A stretch of 64,000 bases of DNA from Streptococcaceae bacterium (GTDB lineage Bacteria; Bacillota; Bacilli; Lactobacillales; Streptococcaceae): NCBI GenBank assembly GCA_031253335.1, contig JAIRWF010000027.1, forward strand, positions 33,077 through 97,076, read 5' to 3'. This document shows positions 42,625 to 50,644 of this stretch, one piece after another; positions within the stretch are counted from its first letter, which is position 1, and each line of letters opens with the position of its first letter. Below the pieces are notes generated by a model, which saw only the letters and a program-made list of their open reading frames with translations, was not told the DNA's origin and searched no databases. The position numbers and the translations under genes were made by a program.

Positions 42625-43851
42625 ATGACAGAACATAGAGTGGTTGTGACAGGCCTTGGCGTGGTTTCCGCCATTGGGAACACGCGTGAGGATTTCCTCG
42701 CAGGCCTTAAGGCTGGAAAGACGGGAATTGGCCCGATTACCCGCTTTGATGCGAGTGAGACTGGGATTTCTGTGGCCGCCGAGGTCAAGGATTTTCCTTT
42801 TGACAAATATTTCGAGAAAAAAGACGCCCGCCGCATGGATACGTTTAGCCTCTATGCCGTTTACGCGGCGCTTGAGGCGATTGAGCAGTCTGGCATTACG
42901 CCTGAAAACACCGACTACAACCGCTTTGGAGCGATTATCGGCTCGGGTATCGGCGGACTTGAGCAATCACAGAAAAATTCTCAGGCACTGGTGAAAGGCC
43001 CACGTAAAGTCGCACCTCTCTACGTGCCACTTGCAATTGCGAATATGGCGGCGGGCAATATTGCGATTCGCACAGGCGCTCGGGGCACGTCTCGGGCAGA
43101 AGTGACGGCGTGTGCGGCTGGTGCAAATGCGATTGGTTCGGCTTTTCGTGAAATCAAGCACGGCTATGCGGATGCCATGATTGCAGGTGGCGCAGAAGAC
43201 GCCATTTGTGAGCTCGGCATTGCAGGCTTTGCCAATCTGACGGCACTGTCTAAGACCACGGATCCCGAGCGGGCCTGCATTCCCTTTGATAAAGACCGCA
43301 ATGGCTTTGTCATGGGCGAAGGTGCGGGGATTCTCGTTTTGGAAAGCTTAGAACACGCGCAGGCGCGCGGGGCAGAAATTCTCGCTGAAATCGTGGGTTA
43401 CGGCTGCAATAATGACGCATTCCATATGACGACTCCAAGCGGTATTGGTGCAGAAAATTGCATCAAGCTAGCGCTTCAAGAAGCGGGTCTTGCGCCTGAA
43501 GAAGTCGATTATATCAATGCGCACGGCACTTCCACGCATGCCAATGAGGAGACCGAAGCTGCAGCCATTCATAACGTCATCGGCGATAAAACACTCGTTT
43601 CCTCGACGAAAGCTTTGCACGGTCATGCGTTGGGCGCAACAGGTGGAATTGAAGCCGTAGCAACGATAATGGCGATTCAGCATCAGTTTGCCCCCGTCAA
43701 TGCTGGGACGACCGAGCTTGACGAAGACATGACGATTAATGTGGTCCTTGGCGAAAGCCGCTATGCAGACATCAACGTCGCCTTGTCAGAAGATTTCGGA
43801 TTTGGCGGGCACAACGCCGTCCTCGCATTCAAGAAATGGACAGGAGCCTAA
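42625..43851 (+). CDS. fabF: 3-oxoacyl-ACP synthase II (FabF)
   Basis: Elongating condensing enzyme, 408 aa. Catalytic Cys in VTACAAGANAIGSAF near 163, and His residues in NAHGTSTHANEETE and KALHGHALGATGGIEAV. VVVTGLGVVSAIGN is the N-terminus. ATG 42625 follows AAGGAGA. Note that TACAAG replaces the more usual TACATA/TACAS around the Cys, a small variation of the family. Confidence 0.96.
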   Translation: MTEHRVVVTGLGVVSAIGNTREDFLAGLKAGKTGIGPITRFDASETGISVAAEVKDFPFDKYFEKKDARRMDTFSLYAVYAALEAIEQSGITPENTDYNRFGAIIGSGIGGLEQSQKNSQALVKGPRKVAPLYVPLAIANMAAGNIAIRTGARGTSRAEVTACAAGANAIGSAFREIKHGYADAMIAGGAEDAICELGIAGFANLTALSKTTDPERACIPFDKDRNGFVMGEGAGILVLESLEHAQARGAEILAEIVGYGCNNDAFHMTTPSGIGAENCIKLALQEAGLAPEEVDYINAHGTSTHANEETEAAAIHNVIGDKTLVSSTKALHGHALGATGGIEAVATIMAIQHQFAPVNAGTTELDEDMTINVVLGESRYADINVALSEDFGFGGHNAVLAFKKWTGA

Positions 43852-43852
43852 T

Positions 43853-44329
43853 ATGAATATCAAAGAAGTCAAAGAATTATTGCACGATTTTGACAAGTCA
43901 AGCGTGCGCGAATTCAGCTGGAAAACGGCGTCTGACGAGCTCAGCTTTTCAAAAAACAAAGCCGTCGCGCCAGTTTTGACGAACTCAACGGCTCCGTCAA
44001 ATTTGACGGAAACGTCAAAAGCTGAAAAAGCAACCGAAACTATTCCGTCAAATTTGACAGAAACTGTGCCAGTTCCTGAGACGCCGATCGCAGAAGGCGA
44101 ACCTGTCACAAGTCCACTCGTTGGCACCGTTTATCTGGCACCAGCCGCTGACAAGCCTGCGTTTGTGACAGTTGGCGACACCGTCAAAAAAGGCCAGACC
44201 CTCCTCATCGTTGAGGCCATGAAAGTCATGAACGAAATCCCCGCCCCACAAGATGGCGTCGTGACTGAGATTCTCGTGACTTCTGAGCAACTTGTCGAAT
44301 ACGGCCAAACGCTCGTCAGAATCAAATAA
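43853..44329 (+). CDS. accB: Biotin carboxyl carrier protein AccB
   Basis: BCCP subunit of acetyl-CoA carboxylase, 158 aa. An N-terminal helical region is followed by a flexible linker containing PSNLTET twice, then the biotinyl domain with EAMKVMNE (biotinylated Lys near 123). The two SNLT segments are translations of the recurrent palindrome GTCAAATTTGAC at 43996 and 44047, which appear to have expanded the linker. ATG 43853 overlaps no neighbour but follows fabF by 1 bp. Confidence 0.94.
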   Translation: MNIKEVKELLHDFDKSSVREFSWKTASDELSFSKNKAVAPVLTNSTAPSNLTETSKAEKATETIPSNLTETVPVPETPIAEGEPVTSPLVGTVYLAPAADKPAFVTVGDTVKKGQTLLIVEAMKVMNEIPAPQDGVVTEILVTSEQLVEYGQTLVRIK

Positions 44330-44447
44330 TCATACACGACAAGTTTCAGAACAACAAGTCGCAAAATATAAGCGGCAACTAAAAGTTGTGACGCTCTCTA
44401 TGCACTAGCTGGTTCTTGGTAGTTCTTGGCTACCTACTCCGCACGCC

Positions 44448-44558
44448 ATGACTCATCTAGGCAACATTTTAGTTGGCTTTGGGCTTGTGCTCAGCATCAT
44501 CGCCCTCAGCTTACACCTCAAATCCAAAAAAGATTTTGAAAAGGAACTCAAAAAATGA
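44448..44558 (+). CDS. Small membrane protein, 36 aa, before fabZ
   Basis: ATG 44448 opens a 36-codon frame ([19 protein letters not shown]) with one transmembrane helix and a Lys-rich tail, overlapping fabZ by 4 bp (ATGA). There is no obvious ribosome binding site, and about 118 bp of structured spacer lie between accB and this ORF. Coupling with fabZ suggests translation, but it could be incidental. Confidence 0.45.
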   Translation: MTHLGNILVGFGLVLSIIALSLHLKSKKDFEKELKK

Positions 44559-44995
44559 CCGCAGTCAACCTCAACGTTACCGAAATCATGAAGGCCCTCC
44601 CGCACCGCTATCCCATGCTCCTCGTGGATCGCGTGCTCGACATTTCTGAAGACGGCAATGAAATCACCGCTCTCAAAAACGTGACGATCAATGAAGAATT
44701 CTTCCAGGGGCATTTTCCTGGCACGCCCGTTATGCCTGGCGTTTTGCAACTTGAAGCCCTCGCCCAAGCAGCCGGCGTCTTAGAACTCTCAAAGCCTGAA
44801 AATCAGGGCAAACTCGTCTTCTACGGCGGCATTGACAAAGTCAAATTCCGCACGCAAGTTGTCCCTGGCGACCAACTCATCCTCCACGCAAAATTTGTAA
44901 AGCGTCGTGGCCCGATTGCCGTTGTCGAAGCAGAAGCTACGGTAAATGATAAGCTCGCCTGCAAAGGCACCTTGACCTTCGCCATCGGGGAGTAA
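44555..44995 (+). CDS. fabZ: 3-hydroxyacyl-ACP dehydratase FabZ
   Basis: Hot-dog fold dehydratase, 146 aa. [18 protein letters not shown] carries the catalytic His, and [23 protein letters not shown] the catalytic Glu. Normal length. It is coupled to the small ORF upstream and followed 5 bp later by an interrupted membrane-protein ORF. Confidence 0.95.
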   Translation: MTAVNLNVTEIMKALPHRYPMLLVDRVLDISEDGNEITALKNVTINEEFFQGHFPGTPVMPGVLQLEALAQAAGVLELSKPENQGKLVFYGGIDKVKFRTQVVPGDQLILHAKFVKRRGPIAVVEAEATVNDKLACKGTLTFAIGE

Positions 44996-45000
44996 GGAGC

Positions 45001-45237
45001 ATGTTTGATTTACTCCTGGTTCCTTCAGGAAAAGCTGCGAGCAATTTCAATTTCTGAACACGCACCCTTTTGCGTTTTGTCATTTACGTTGGGCTCGGTA
45101 GCGTCCTACTTTGGGTTGGATTTGGCTCTCATATGATTGCTGCTACGCTTTTTGGCCTTCTTTTCAATATCCTGTTTCTCATTTTTCGAGTCATCTCAGT
45201 TAAGGCCACCTCTAAAAACTCAGAAATTCCGAGTTAG
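45001..45237 (+). pseudogene. Small membrane-protein gene interrupted by an in-frame TGA
   Basis: ATG 45001 follows AAGGAG within the fabZ stop region. The frame reads MFDLLLVPSGKAASNFNF, then TGA at 45055-45057, then continues open for 59 codons with two strong hydrophobic segments (RFVIYVGLGSVLLWVGF and IAATLFGLLFNILFLIF) to TAG at 45235. The whole looks like one 78-codon membrane protein split by a nonsense codon. Its 3' end lies in the MITE-like element, which may have replaced the original C-terminus. A sequencing error at the TGA cannot be excluded. Confidence 0.55.
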
Positions 45238-45360
45238 GCTAAATTTTCCGATTTCTTCGTCAAGTCTTCTCGCCTTGCGGGAGCAAGCCTTCGTCACCTT
45301 TCCTCGAACTCGAAAAATTTATCTCAAACTCAAAATTAGCAGTTTTTAGAGGTGCCCTTA
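45201..45360. mobile_element. MITE-like element with 20-bp terminal inverted repeats
   Basis: TAAGGCCACCTCTAAAAACT (45201-45220) and AGTTTTTAGAGGTGCCCTTA (45341-45360) are inverted copies with one mismatch. Dyad symmetry continues inward for about 40 bp (GAGTT, then TAAATTTT-CGA-TTC on both arms). The 160-bp element carries no ORF and sits between the interrupted small gene and accC, within the fab operon. No transposase or clear target duplication was seen. Confidence 0.65.
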
Positions 45361-45390
45361 AAAATTTTCTCTCAAAGGAGAAATAATCTT

Positions 45391-46758
45391 ATGTTTACTA
45401 AAATTCTTATTGCGAACCGAGGCGAAATCGCTGTCCGTATCATCCGTGCCGCCCGTGAGCTCGGCGTTTTGACTGTCGCCATCTATTCGACAGCGGATAA
45501 AGACGCCCTTCATGTCAAACTCGCCGATGAAGCTGTTTGCGTAGGGCCTGCGAAGTCCGCGGACTCTTATCTCAACATGAATAACATCCTCGAAGCCGCT
45601 GTCGCGACGGGTGCTGAAGCGATTCACCCCGGCTTTGGCTTTTTATCGGAAAACTCAAAATTTGTCCAACTTTGTGAAGAGACCCACATCAAGTTCATCG
45701 GGCCTTCGGCCCAAGTCATGGACGAAATGGGCGACAAAATCAACGCCCGCGCCCGTATGAAGGCTGCTGGCGTGCCGATTACCCCAGGCTCTGATGGCGA
45801 AGTCCACACGACAGACGAAGCGCTCACGATTGCCCGTGAAATTGGTTTTCCGCTCATGCTCAAAGCCTCTGCAGGTGGTGGCGGAAAGGGCATTCGCAAA
45901 GTCACCTCAGAAGAAGAACTCGTCCCAGCCTTTGAAGCAGCGCAACGCGAGGCTGAAGCCGCCTTTGGGAATGGCGCCATGTTTATCGAGCGCATGATTT
46001 ACCCCGCCCGCCACATCGAAGTCCAAGTCTTGGGCGATTCGCAAGGCCACGTCATTCATCTTGGCGAGCGCGATTGCTCCCTCCAGCGCAACAATCAAAA
46101 GGTCCTTGAAGAAAGCCCCTCCGTGGCAGTAGGTCCAAGCTTACGTGAGAAAATTACCTCTGCAGCGGTTGATGCCGCGAAAGCTGTCGGCTACGAAAAC
46201 GCAGGTACGATTGAGTTCTTGCTAGACGAGGCCACTGGCAATTTCTACTTCATGGAAATGAACACCCGTGTGCAAGTCGAGCACCCCGTGACCGAGTTCG
46301 TCTCAGGCGTTGATATTGTCAAGGAGCAAATCAAAATCGCTGCGGGCGAACCTCTTTCTGTCACGCAAGACGCTATTCATTTCACAGGTCATGCGATTGA
46401 GTGCCGTATTAATGCGGAAAACCCCGCTTTCAACTTTGCCCCACAACCAGGCACCATCAAAGAACTCTATCTCCCGTCAGGCGGCGTCGGCTTGCGGGTT
46501 GATTCTGCCATGTACACGGGCTACACCATTCCCCCTTACTACGACAGCATGATTGCGAAAGTCATCGTTCACGGCGAAAATCGCTTTGAAGCGCTGATGA
46601 AAATGCAACGCGCCCTCATGGAATTCGACGTGGAGGGCGTCACGACAAATATTGATTTCCAGATGGACCTCATTGCCGATCCTGCCGTCGTTGCGGGTGA
46701 CTATAATACCGCCTTTTTAGGCGAAAAATTCCTGCCCCATTGGACGAAAAATGCATGA
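45391..46758 (+). CDS. accC: Acetyl-CoA carboxylase biotin carboxylase subunit
   Basis: ATP-dependent biotin carboxylase, 455 aa. FTKILIANRGEIAVRIIRAARELG at the N-terminus, the Gly-rich ATP loop KASAGGGGKGIRKV, HIEVQVLGDSQGHVIHLGERDCSLQRNNQKVLEESP, and EMNTRVQVEHPVTE are all intact. ATG 45391 follows AAAGGAG. accD and accA, which normally follow accC in Lactobacillales, are absent; the trp operon follows instead. Confidence 0.96.
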   Translation: MFTKILIANRGEIAVRIIRAARELGVLTVAIYSTADKDALHVKLADEAVCVGPAKSADSYLNMNNILEAAVATGAEAIHPGFGFLSENSKFVQLCEETHIKFIGPSAQVMDEMGDKINARARMKAAGVPITPGSDGEVHTTDEALTIAREIGFPLMLKASAGGGGKGIRKVTSEEELVPAFEAAQREAEAAFGNGAMFIERMIYPARHIEVQVLGDSQGHVIHLGERDCSLQRNNQKVLEESPSVAVGPSLREKITSAAVDAAKAVGYENAGTIEFLLDEATGNFYFMEMNTRVQVEHPVTEFVSGVDIVKEQIKIAAGEPLSVTQDAIHFTGHAIECRINAENPAFNFAPQPGTIKELYLPSGGVGLRVDSAMYTGYTIPPYYDSMIAKVIVHGENRFEALMKMQRALMEFDVEGVTTNIDFQMDLIADPAVVAGDYNTAFLGEKFLPHWTKNA

Positions 46759-46766
46759 CTTCCCTC

Positions 46767-46795
46767 TTGCAAAATTCTCTCACAAGCGTTATAAT
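46767..46795 (+). promoter_or_regulatory. trp operon promoter
   Basis: TTGCAA (46767-46772) and TATAAT (46790-46795) have a 17-nt spacer. The predicted start at about 46802 is one base before the ATG of the leader peptide. Confidence 0.8.
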
Positions 46796-46802
46796 TACTC
46801 CA

Positions 46803-46835
46803 ATGAAAAATATCTCTTGGCAAAGCTGGCGTTAA
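46803..46835 (+). CDS. trpL: trp operon leader peptide (two Trp codons)
   Basis: A 10-codon ORF, MKNISWQSWR, with Trp codons at positions 6 and 9, precedes the trp genes. The transcript start predicted from the promoter is at or next to the ATG, so the peptide would be made from a leaderless mRNA. Two downstream hairpins fit ribosome-mediated attenuation. No T-box core sequence is present in this leader. Confidence 0.75.
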   Translation: MKNISWQSWR

Positions 46836-46838
46836 ACC

Positions 46839-46925
46839 CTATCTATGAAAAAAAGCATAGATAGAGATTTTTCTTTAGCTATGCCGGCAAGTCAAGTAAA
46901 ATCCGGCTGAAAAGTCGGATTTTTT
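46839..46925 (+). promoter_or_regulatory. trp attenuator (pause hairpin and terminator)
   Basis: CTATCTATG/CATAGATAG (46839-46864) forms the first hairpin just after the leader-peptide stop. AAATCCGGCT-GAAA-AGTCGGATTT plus T-run (46898-46925) is an intrinsic terminator 12 bp before trpE. GCCGG at 46883-46887 could pair with CCGGC at 46903-46907 to form an antiterminator. Confidence 0.75.
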
Positions 46926-46936
46926 AGAAAGTTTTT

Positions 46937-48301
46937 ATGAAACTCACCAAAACTCTCAACGCAGACACCCTGACCGCAGTTTCCGCCTACCTCAAACTCC
47001 AAGGCGACCACAAAGTCATCCTTGAGTCCATCCCTCGTGACAACGACCAGGCGCGTTATTCCATGATTGCGATGAATCCCGTCCATGAGGTCCGTTTCGC
47101 AGACGGCGTGTTGACCCAGGACGGCGAAAAAATCGCAAGCGACAATCCCTTAAAAACTCTTGAAAGCATCGTCATTTCACCTGATGAGGACGATGAGCTC
47201 CCCTTCACCTCAGGCGCCATCGGCTACGTTGGCTTCGACATGCTGGGCTTCTACGAGCACATCCAGCCTGAGACCCTCGAGGACCCCATCGGCACGCCCG
47301 ACATGGCCTTCATGCTCTACGAGAGCTTCGTCGTCTTCGACCACAAGCGTGAAGTCCTGACGCTAGTCGAGGACAATGTTTATTCAGGGCGTTCGGAAAA
47401 TGACCTCGCCCAAGCGTTGAACTCCCACGAAGCTGAGCTCTTAGCCACAGGTTCCACCTCCCAGCAACCCGCTCCGCTTCAGAAGATGACCTTCACATCC
47501 AATTTCACTGGACGCGAATTTGAGGAGAAAGTGACCCAAGCGCGCGAACTCATCCGCAACGGCGACATGTTCCAAATCGTGATTAGTCAACGCCTCTCTG
47601 CTGATTTCACCGCTTCACCTTTTGATTATTACCGCTCCCTCCGCATTGAAAACCCGTCTTCCTACATGTATTTCCTCGATTTCGGCGATTTCCATGTCAT
47701 CGGAAGCTCTCCAGAACGCTTAGTCGCTGTTAGAGACGGCGTTGTCTCGACTAACCCCATTGCGGGCACCCGCAAACGTGGTGCCACAGAAGAAGAAGAT
47801 GACGCGCTTATTGCTGGTCTCCTCGCTGATCCCAAAGAAGTGGCCGAGCACCAAATGCTTGTTGACCTCGGGCGAAATGACATCGGCAAACTCTCCGAAT
47901 ACGGCAGCGTTCACGTCCCCGTCTTCATGCACACCGAAAAATACCGCTATGTCATTCATATCACCTCCGTTGTCGAAGGCAAGCTCCGCCCCGAATTCAC
48001 TGCCATGGACGCTCTGATTTCAACCTTACCTGCAGGTACCCTTTCAGGTGCCCCTAAAATCCGCGCCTACCAGCGCATCTATGAATTTGAGAATCTCAAA
48101 CGTGGTGTCTATGGTGGTGCCGTCGGTTACTTGACGAAAAACGGCAATTCCGACTTCGCCATTGCCATTCGCACGATGGTCTTAAAAGACGGCATTGCAA
48201 ACGTCCAAGCGGGCGCCGGCATCGTCTATGACTCCGACCCCGCTAGCGAATTTCAAGAAACCCTCAATAAAGCGCGCGGCCTACTTGAAATTGGGGACTA
48301 G
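46937..48301 (+). CDS. trpE: Anthranilate synthase component I
   Basis: Converts chorismate to anthranilate with TrpG, 454 aa. ILESIPRDNDQARYSMIAMNP near the N-terminus includes the tryptophan-feedback region (LES). The catalytic chorismate-binding core is intact: RNGDMFQIVISQRL, SSYMYFLDFGDFHVIGSSPE, NPIAGTRKRGATEEED, HQMLVDLGRNDIGKL and LPAGTLSGAPKIRAYQ. Preceded by the attenuator; followed by an arsC-like gene rather than trpG directly. Confidence 0.96.
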   Translation: MKLTKTLNADTLTAVSAYLKLQGDHKVILESIPRDNDQARYSMIAMNPVHEVRFADGVLTQDGEKIASDNPLKTLESIVISPDEDDELPFTSGAIGYVGFDMLGFYEHIQPETLEDPIGTPDMAFMLYESFVVFDHKREVLTLVEDNVYSGRSENDLAQALNSHEAELLATGSTSQQPAPLQKMTFTSNFTGREFEEKVTQARELIRNGDMFQIVISQRLSADFTASPFDYYRSLRIENPSSYMYFLDFGDFHVIGSSPERLVAVRDGVVSTNPIAGTRKRGATEEEDDALIAGLLADPKEVAEHQMLVDLGRNDIGKLSEYGSVHVPVFMHTEKYRYVIHITSVVEGKLRPEFTAMDALISTLPAGTLSGAPKIRAYQRIYEFENLKRGVYGGAVGYLTKNGNSDFAIAIRTMVLKDGIANVQAGAGIVYDSDPASEFQETLNKARGLLEIGD

Positions 48302-48423
48302 AAAGGGGTGCTGAAAGTGCTGTCCGGCAAGTTGAATGCGTGGTGTCGTTCATTGACTTGAACGAAAGTCGAAGCAACCCATAAGTAGTCACTCAACTTG
48401 CTAGCATTTGAAGCCGATTCACG
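48302..48423 (+). other. Structured spacer between trpE and the arsC-like gene
   Basis: AAAGGGG directly follows the trpE stop, but the next start codon is 115 nt downstream. The spacer has GCAAGTTGA/TCAACTTGC arms enclosing a further hairpin (GACTTGAACGAAAGTC). No ORF is seen in it. Confidence 0.4.
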
Positions 48424-48822
48424 ATGAAAAAACTCTATTTCCTCTGCACGGGCAACTCTTGCAGATCGCAAATCGCCGAAGGATTCGGTCAAAAATATCT
48501 TGCTGACCGCTACGAAGTTCGCTCCGCAGGAGTTGAGACCCACGGACTCAATCCAGACGCCGTGACTGTCATGGCAGAAGTCGGCATTGACATCAGTAGC
48601 TACACCTCAAAGCGCATTGACCTGGACTATTTCAATGCGGCTGATCTCATCATCACCCTTTGCGGTGATGCGCGTGACAAATGCCCCATGATCCCCGCTG
48701 GCCACGAACATCGTCATTGGGATTTACCCGACCCCGCAAGACAGTCGCTTGACGTTTTCCGCCAAGTCCGCGATGACATCGAACAGTACATTTTAGCTTT
48801 ACAGAAAGAAGAAACTACATGA
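48424..48822 (+). CDS. Arsenate reductase ArsC, thioredoxin-coupled type (low-MW phosphatase fold)
   Basis: A 132-aa protein with the P-loop [14 protein letters not shown] near residues 8-21, the paired Cys residues characteristic of thioredoxin-coupled ArsC in the C-terminal half ([15 protein letters not shown]), and the Asp loop [10 protein letters not shown]. It is probably an arsenate reductase, or a tyrosine phosphatase. It lies between trpE and trpG and overlaps trpG by 4 bp. This placement has no known metabolic reason and suggests insertion into the operon. Confidence 0.85.
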   Translation: MKKLYFLCTGNSCRSQIAEGFGQKYLADRYEVRSAGVETHGLNPDAVTVMAEVGIDISSYTSKRIDLDYFNAADLIITLCGDARDKCPMIPAGHEHRHWDLPDPARQSLDVFRQVRDDIEQYILALQKEETT

Positions 48823-49472
48823 TTCTCATCATTGACAACTACGACAGTTTCACCTACAACCTTGCGCAGTACGTCGGCTCAGTGCGACCAAGTGGGAGCA
48901 CTGAGGTTGTGGATAAAGATTCGCATAGCGAATCCTCGCCCAAGACGCAACTTGAAGTCTTGCGCAACGACGACCCGAAACTTTATGAAACGGCTGAAAA
49001 AGCTGACGCCCTCATTTTCTCGCCGGGTCCAGGTTGGCCAGCTGATGCTGGGAAAATGGAGGCGATGATTGCGGACTTCGCTGGTAAAAAGCCCATGCTT
49101 GGCATCTGCCTCGGCTTTCAGGCCATGGTCGAAGTCTTTGGTGGCAAGCTCCGTCTCGCCCACCAAGTCATGCACGGCAAACGCTCGACCTGCCATCAGT
49201 ACAACGACTCCATTGCCCACAATAAAGCTGAAAATGTGATTTTCGCAGGCCTCCCCGAAGACTTTGAAATCATGCGCTATCACTCCATCGTCATGGATGA
49301 AAATTCACACCCTGAGGGCTTCCATGTGACCGCCATCACGACCGACGACGGCGAAATCATGGCCATCGAAGACCCCACCCGCCATATCTACGGCCTCCAA
49401 TTCCACCCCGAATCCATCGGCACCCCCGACGGCATGCAGATGGTCGAAAATTTCGTGAGGAGTATCCAATGA
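48819..49472 (+). CDS. trpG: Anthranilate synthase component II (glutamine amidotransferase)
   Basis: Supplies ammonia to TrpE, 217 aa. [48 protein letters not shown] (nucleophile Cys) and [11 protein letters not shown] (His/Glu) are intact. Between residues about 21 and 45 there is extra sequence ([15 protein letters not shown]) relative to usual TrpG. It is encoded by DNA containing the palindrome GATTCGC-ATA-GCGAATC at 48918-48934, an in-frame insertion before VLRNDDP. It overlaps its neighbours at both ends. Confidence 0.93.
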   Translation: MILIIDNYDSFTYNLAQYVGSVRPSGSTEVVDKDSHSESSPKTQLEVLRNDDPKLYETAEKADALIFSPGPGWPADAGKMEAMIADFAGKKPMLGICLGFQAMVEVFGGKLRLAHQVMHGKRSTCHQYNDSIAHNKAENVIFAGLPEDFEIMRYHSIVMDENSHPEGFHVTAITTDDGEIMAIEDPTRHIYGLQFHPESIGTPDGMQMVENFVRSIQ

Positions 49473-49621
49473 ATGACGACGGAAGCCTAGAATTTCTTTT
49501 TCAAAATATTGAAGACGACGGCATCCGGGAAGAGATTTTGGATTTCGGTGAAGCCAAGGGCGATGAAAATGGTAAAAATAAGAAAGCTAAAAGAAAGGAA
49601 TTGAGTCCACGCAAAAGCTAG
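49469..49621 (+). CDS. Small charged protein, 50 aa, between trpG and trpD
   Basis: ATG 49469 overlaps the trpG stop (ATGA) behind GAGGAG. The product has an acidic first half ([20 protein letters not shown]) and a Lys-rich tail. It has no membrane segment, and I do not recognise it. The good ribosome binding site and overlap support translation; it may instead be a remnant. Confidence 0.45.
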   Translation: MNDDGSLEFLFQNIEDDGIREEILDFGEAKGDENGKNKKAKRKELSPRKS

Positions 49622-49636
49622 GACTCACATCTTAAA

Positions 49637-50644
49637 ATGAAAAACGAACTTGAAAAAGTCATGGCAAACCGTGACATGACGGAAAACGAAATGAACATGC
49701 TGGCAAACAGCATCATCCAGGGCGAACTGACGGAGGTGCAGATTGCAGCCTTTCTCGTGGCGCTGAAAATGAAAGGCGAATCCTCGTCTGAGTTGACAGG
49801 ATTAGCGCGGGCCTTGCAGCGTGCGGCGGTCAGCATTCCGACGACGATTGTGGACGCCATGGACAACTGCGGGACAGGGGGCGACAGGAGTTTTAGCTTC
49901 AACATCTCAACGACCGCAGCCTTTATCCTGGCTGCAGGGGGTGTGCACATGGCAAAGCACGGCAATCGCTCCATTACCTCAAAATCTGGCTCGGCAGACG
50001 TCCTCGAAGCCCTTGGCATCAATCTTTACTTGCCTGCTGAAAAACTCGCCGAAGTCTTTGACAAGACAGGCATCGTCTTTCTTTTCGCACAAAATCTGCA
50101 TCCAGCCATGAAGTACTTCACACCCGTTCGCAGGCAACTTGAAATTCCGACCATTATGAACCTCACGGGGCCATTTATCAACCCAATCCCGCTTGAAACG
50201 CAGCTTTTGGGTACGTCACGTCCAGATTTGCTCCAGACGACAGCCGAAGTCCTGAAAGGTTTGGGTCGCAAGCGGGCGGTCGTCATCACGGGAGAGAATA
50301 ACGTCGATGAAGCCACTTTATTTGGCACGAACCACTATACATTGCTTGATAATGGCGAAATCACGCAGGGCAGCTTTACAGCAGCAGACCTTGGTATGGA
50401 TGAAGTCTCGCTGAACGACATTCGCGGTGGCGAAGCCCCTGAAAACGCAAAAATCCTCGAAGACGTCTTGAAAGGCGTCGCAGGACCTTGCCTTGAGACG
50501 GCTGTCCTCAACGCAGGCCTTGGCTTCTGGGCGAATGGCAAAGTTTCGGACATCAAAGCAGGCGTGAGCCTCGCACGCGAAGTCATCGCAAGCGGCGCAG
50601 CTGAGGCGAAATTGAGAGCCTTGCAAGAAAGTCAAGTGGAATGA
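49637..50644 (+). CDS. trpD: Anthranilate phosphoribosyltransferase
   Basis: Second step of tryptophan synthesis, 335 aa. [27 protein letters not shown] is the PRPP-binding signature, [22 protein letters not shown] follows, and [21 protein letters not shown] is conserved. Start ATG 49637; an in-frame ATG at 49661 is an alternative because no strong ribosome binding site precedes the first. Overlaps trpC by 4 bp. Confidence 0.95.
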   Translation: MKNELEKVMANRDMTENEMNMLANSIIQGELTEVQIAAFLVALKMKGESSSELTGLARALQRAAVSIPTTIVDAMDNCGTGGDRSFSFNISTTAAFILAAGGVHMAKHGNRSITSKSGSADVLEALGINLYLPAEKLAEVFDKTGIVFLFAQNLHPAMKYFTPVRRQLEIPTIMNLTGPFINPIPLETQLLGTSRPDLLQTTAEVLKGLGRKRAVVITGENNVDEATLFGTNHYTLLDNGEITQGSFTAADLGMDEVSLNDIRGGEAPENAKILEDVLKGVAGPCLETAVLNAGLGFWANGKVSDIKAGVSLAREVIASGAAEAKLRALQESQVE

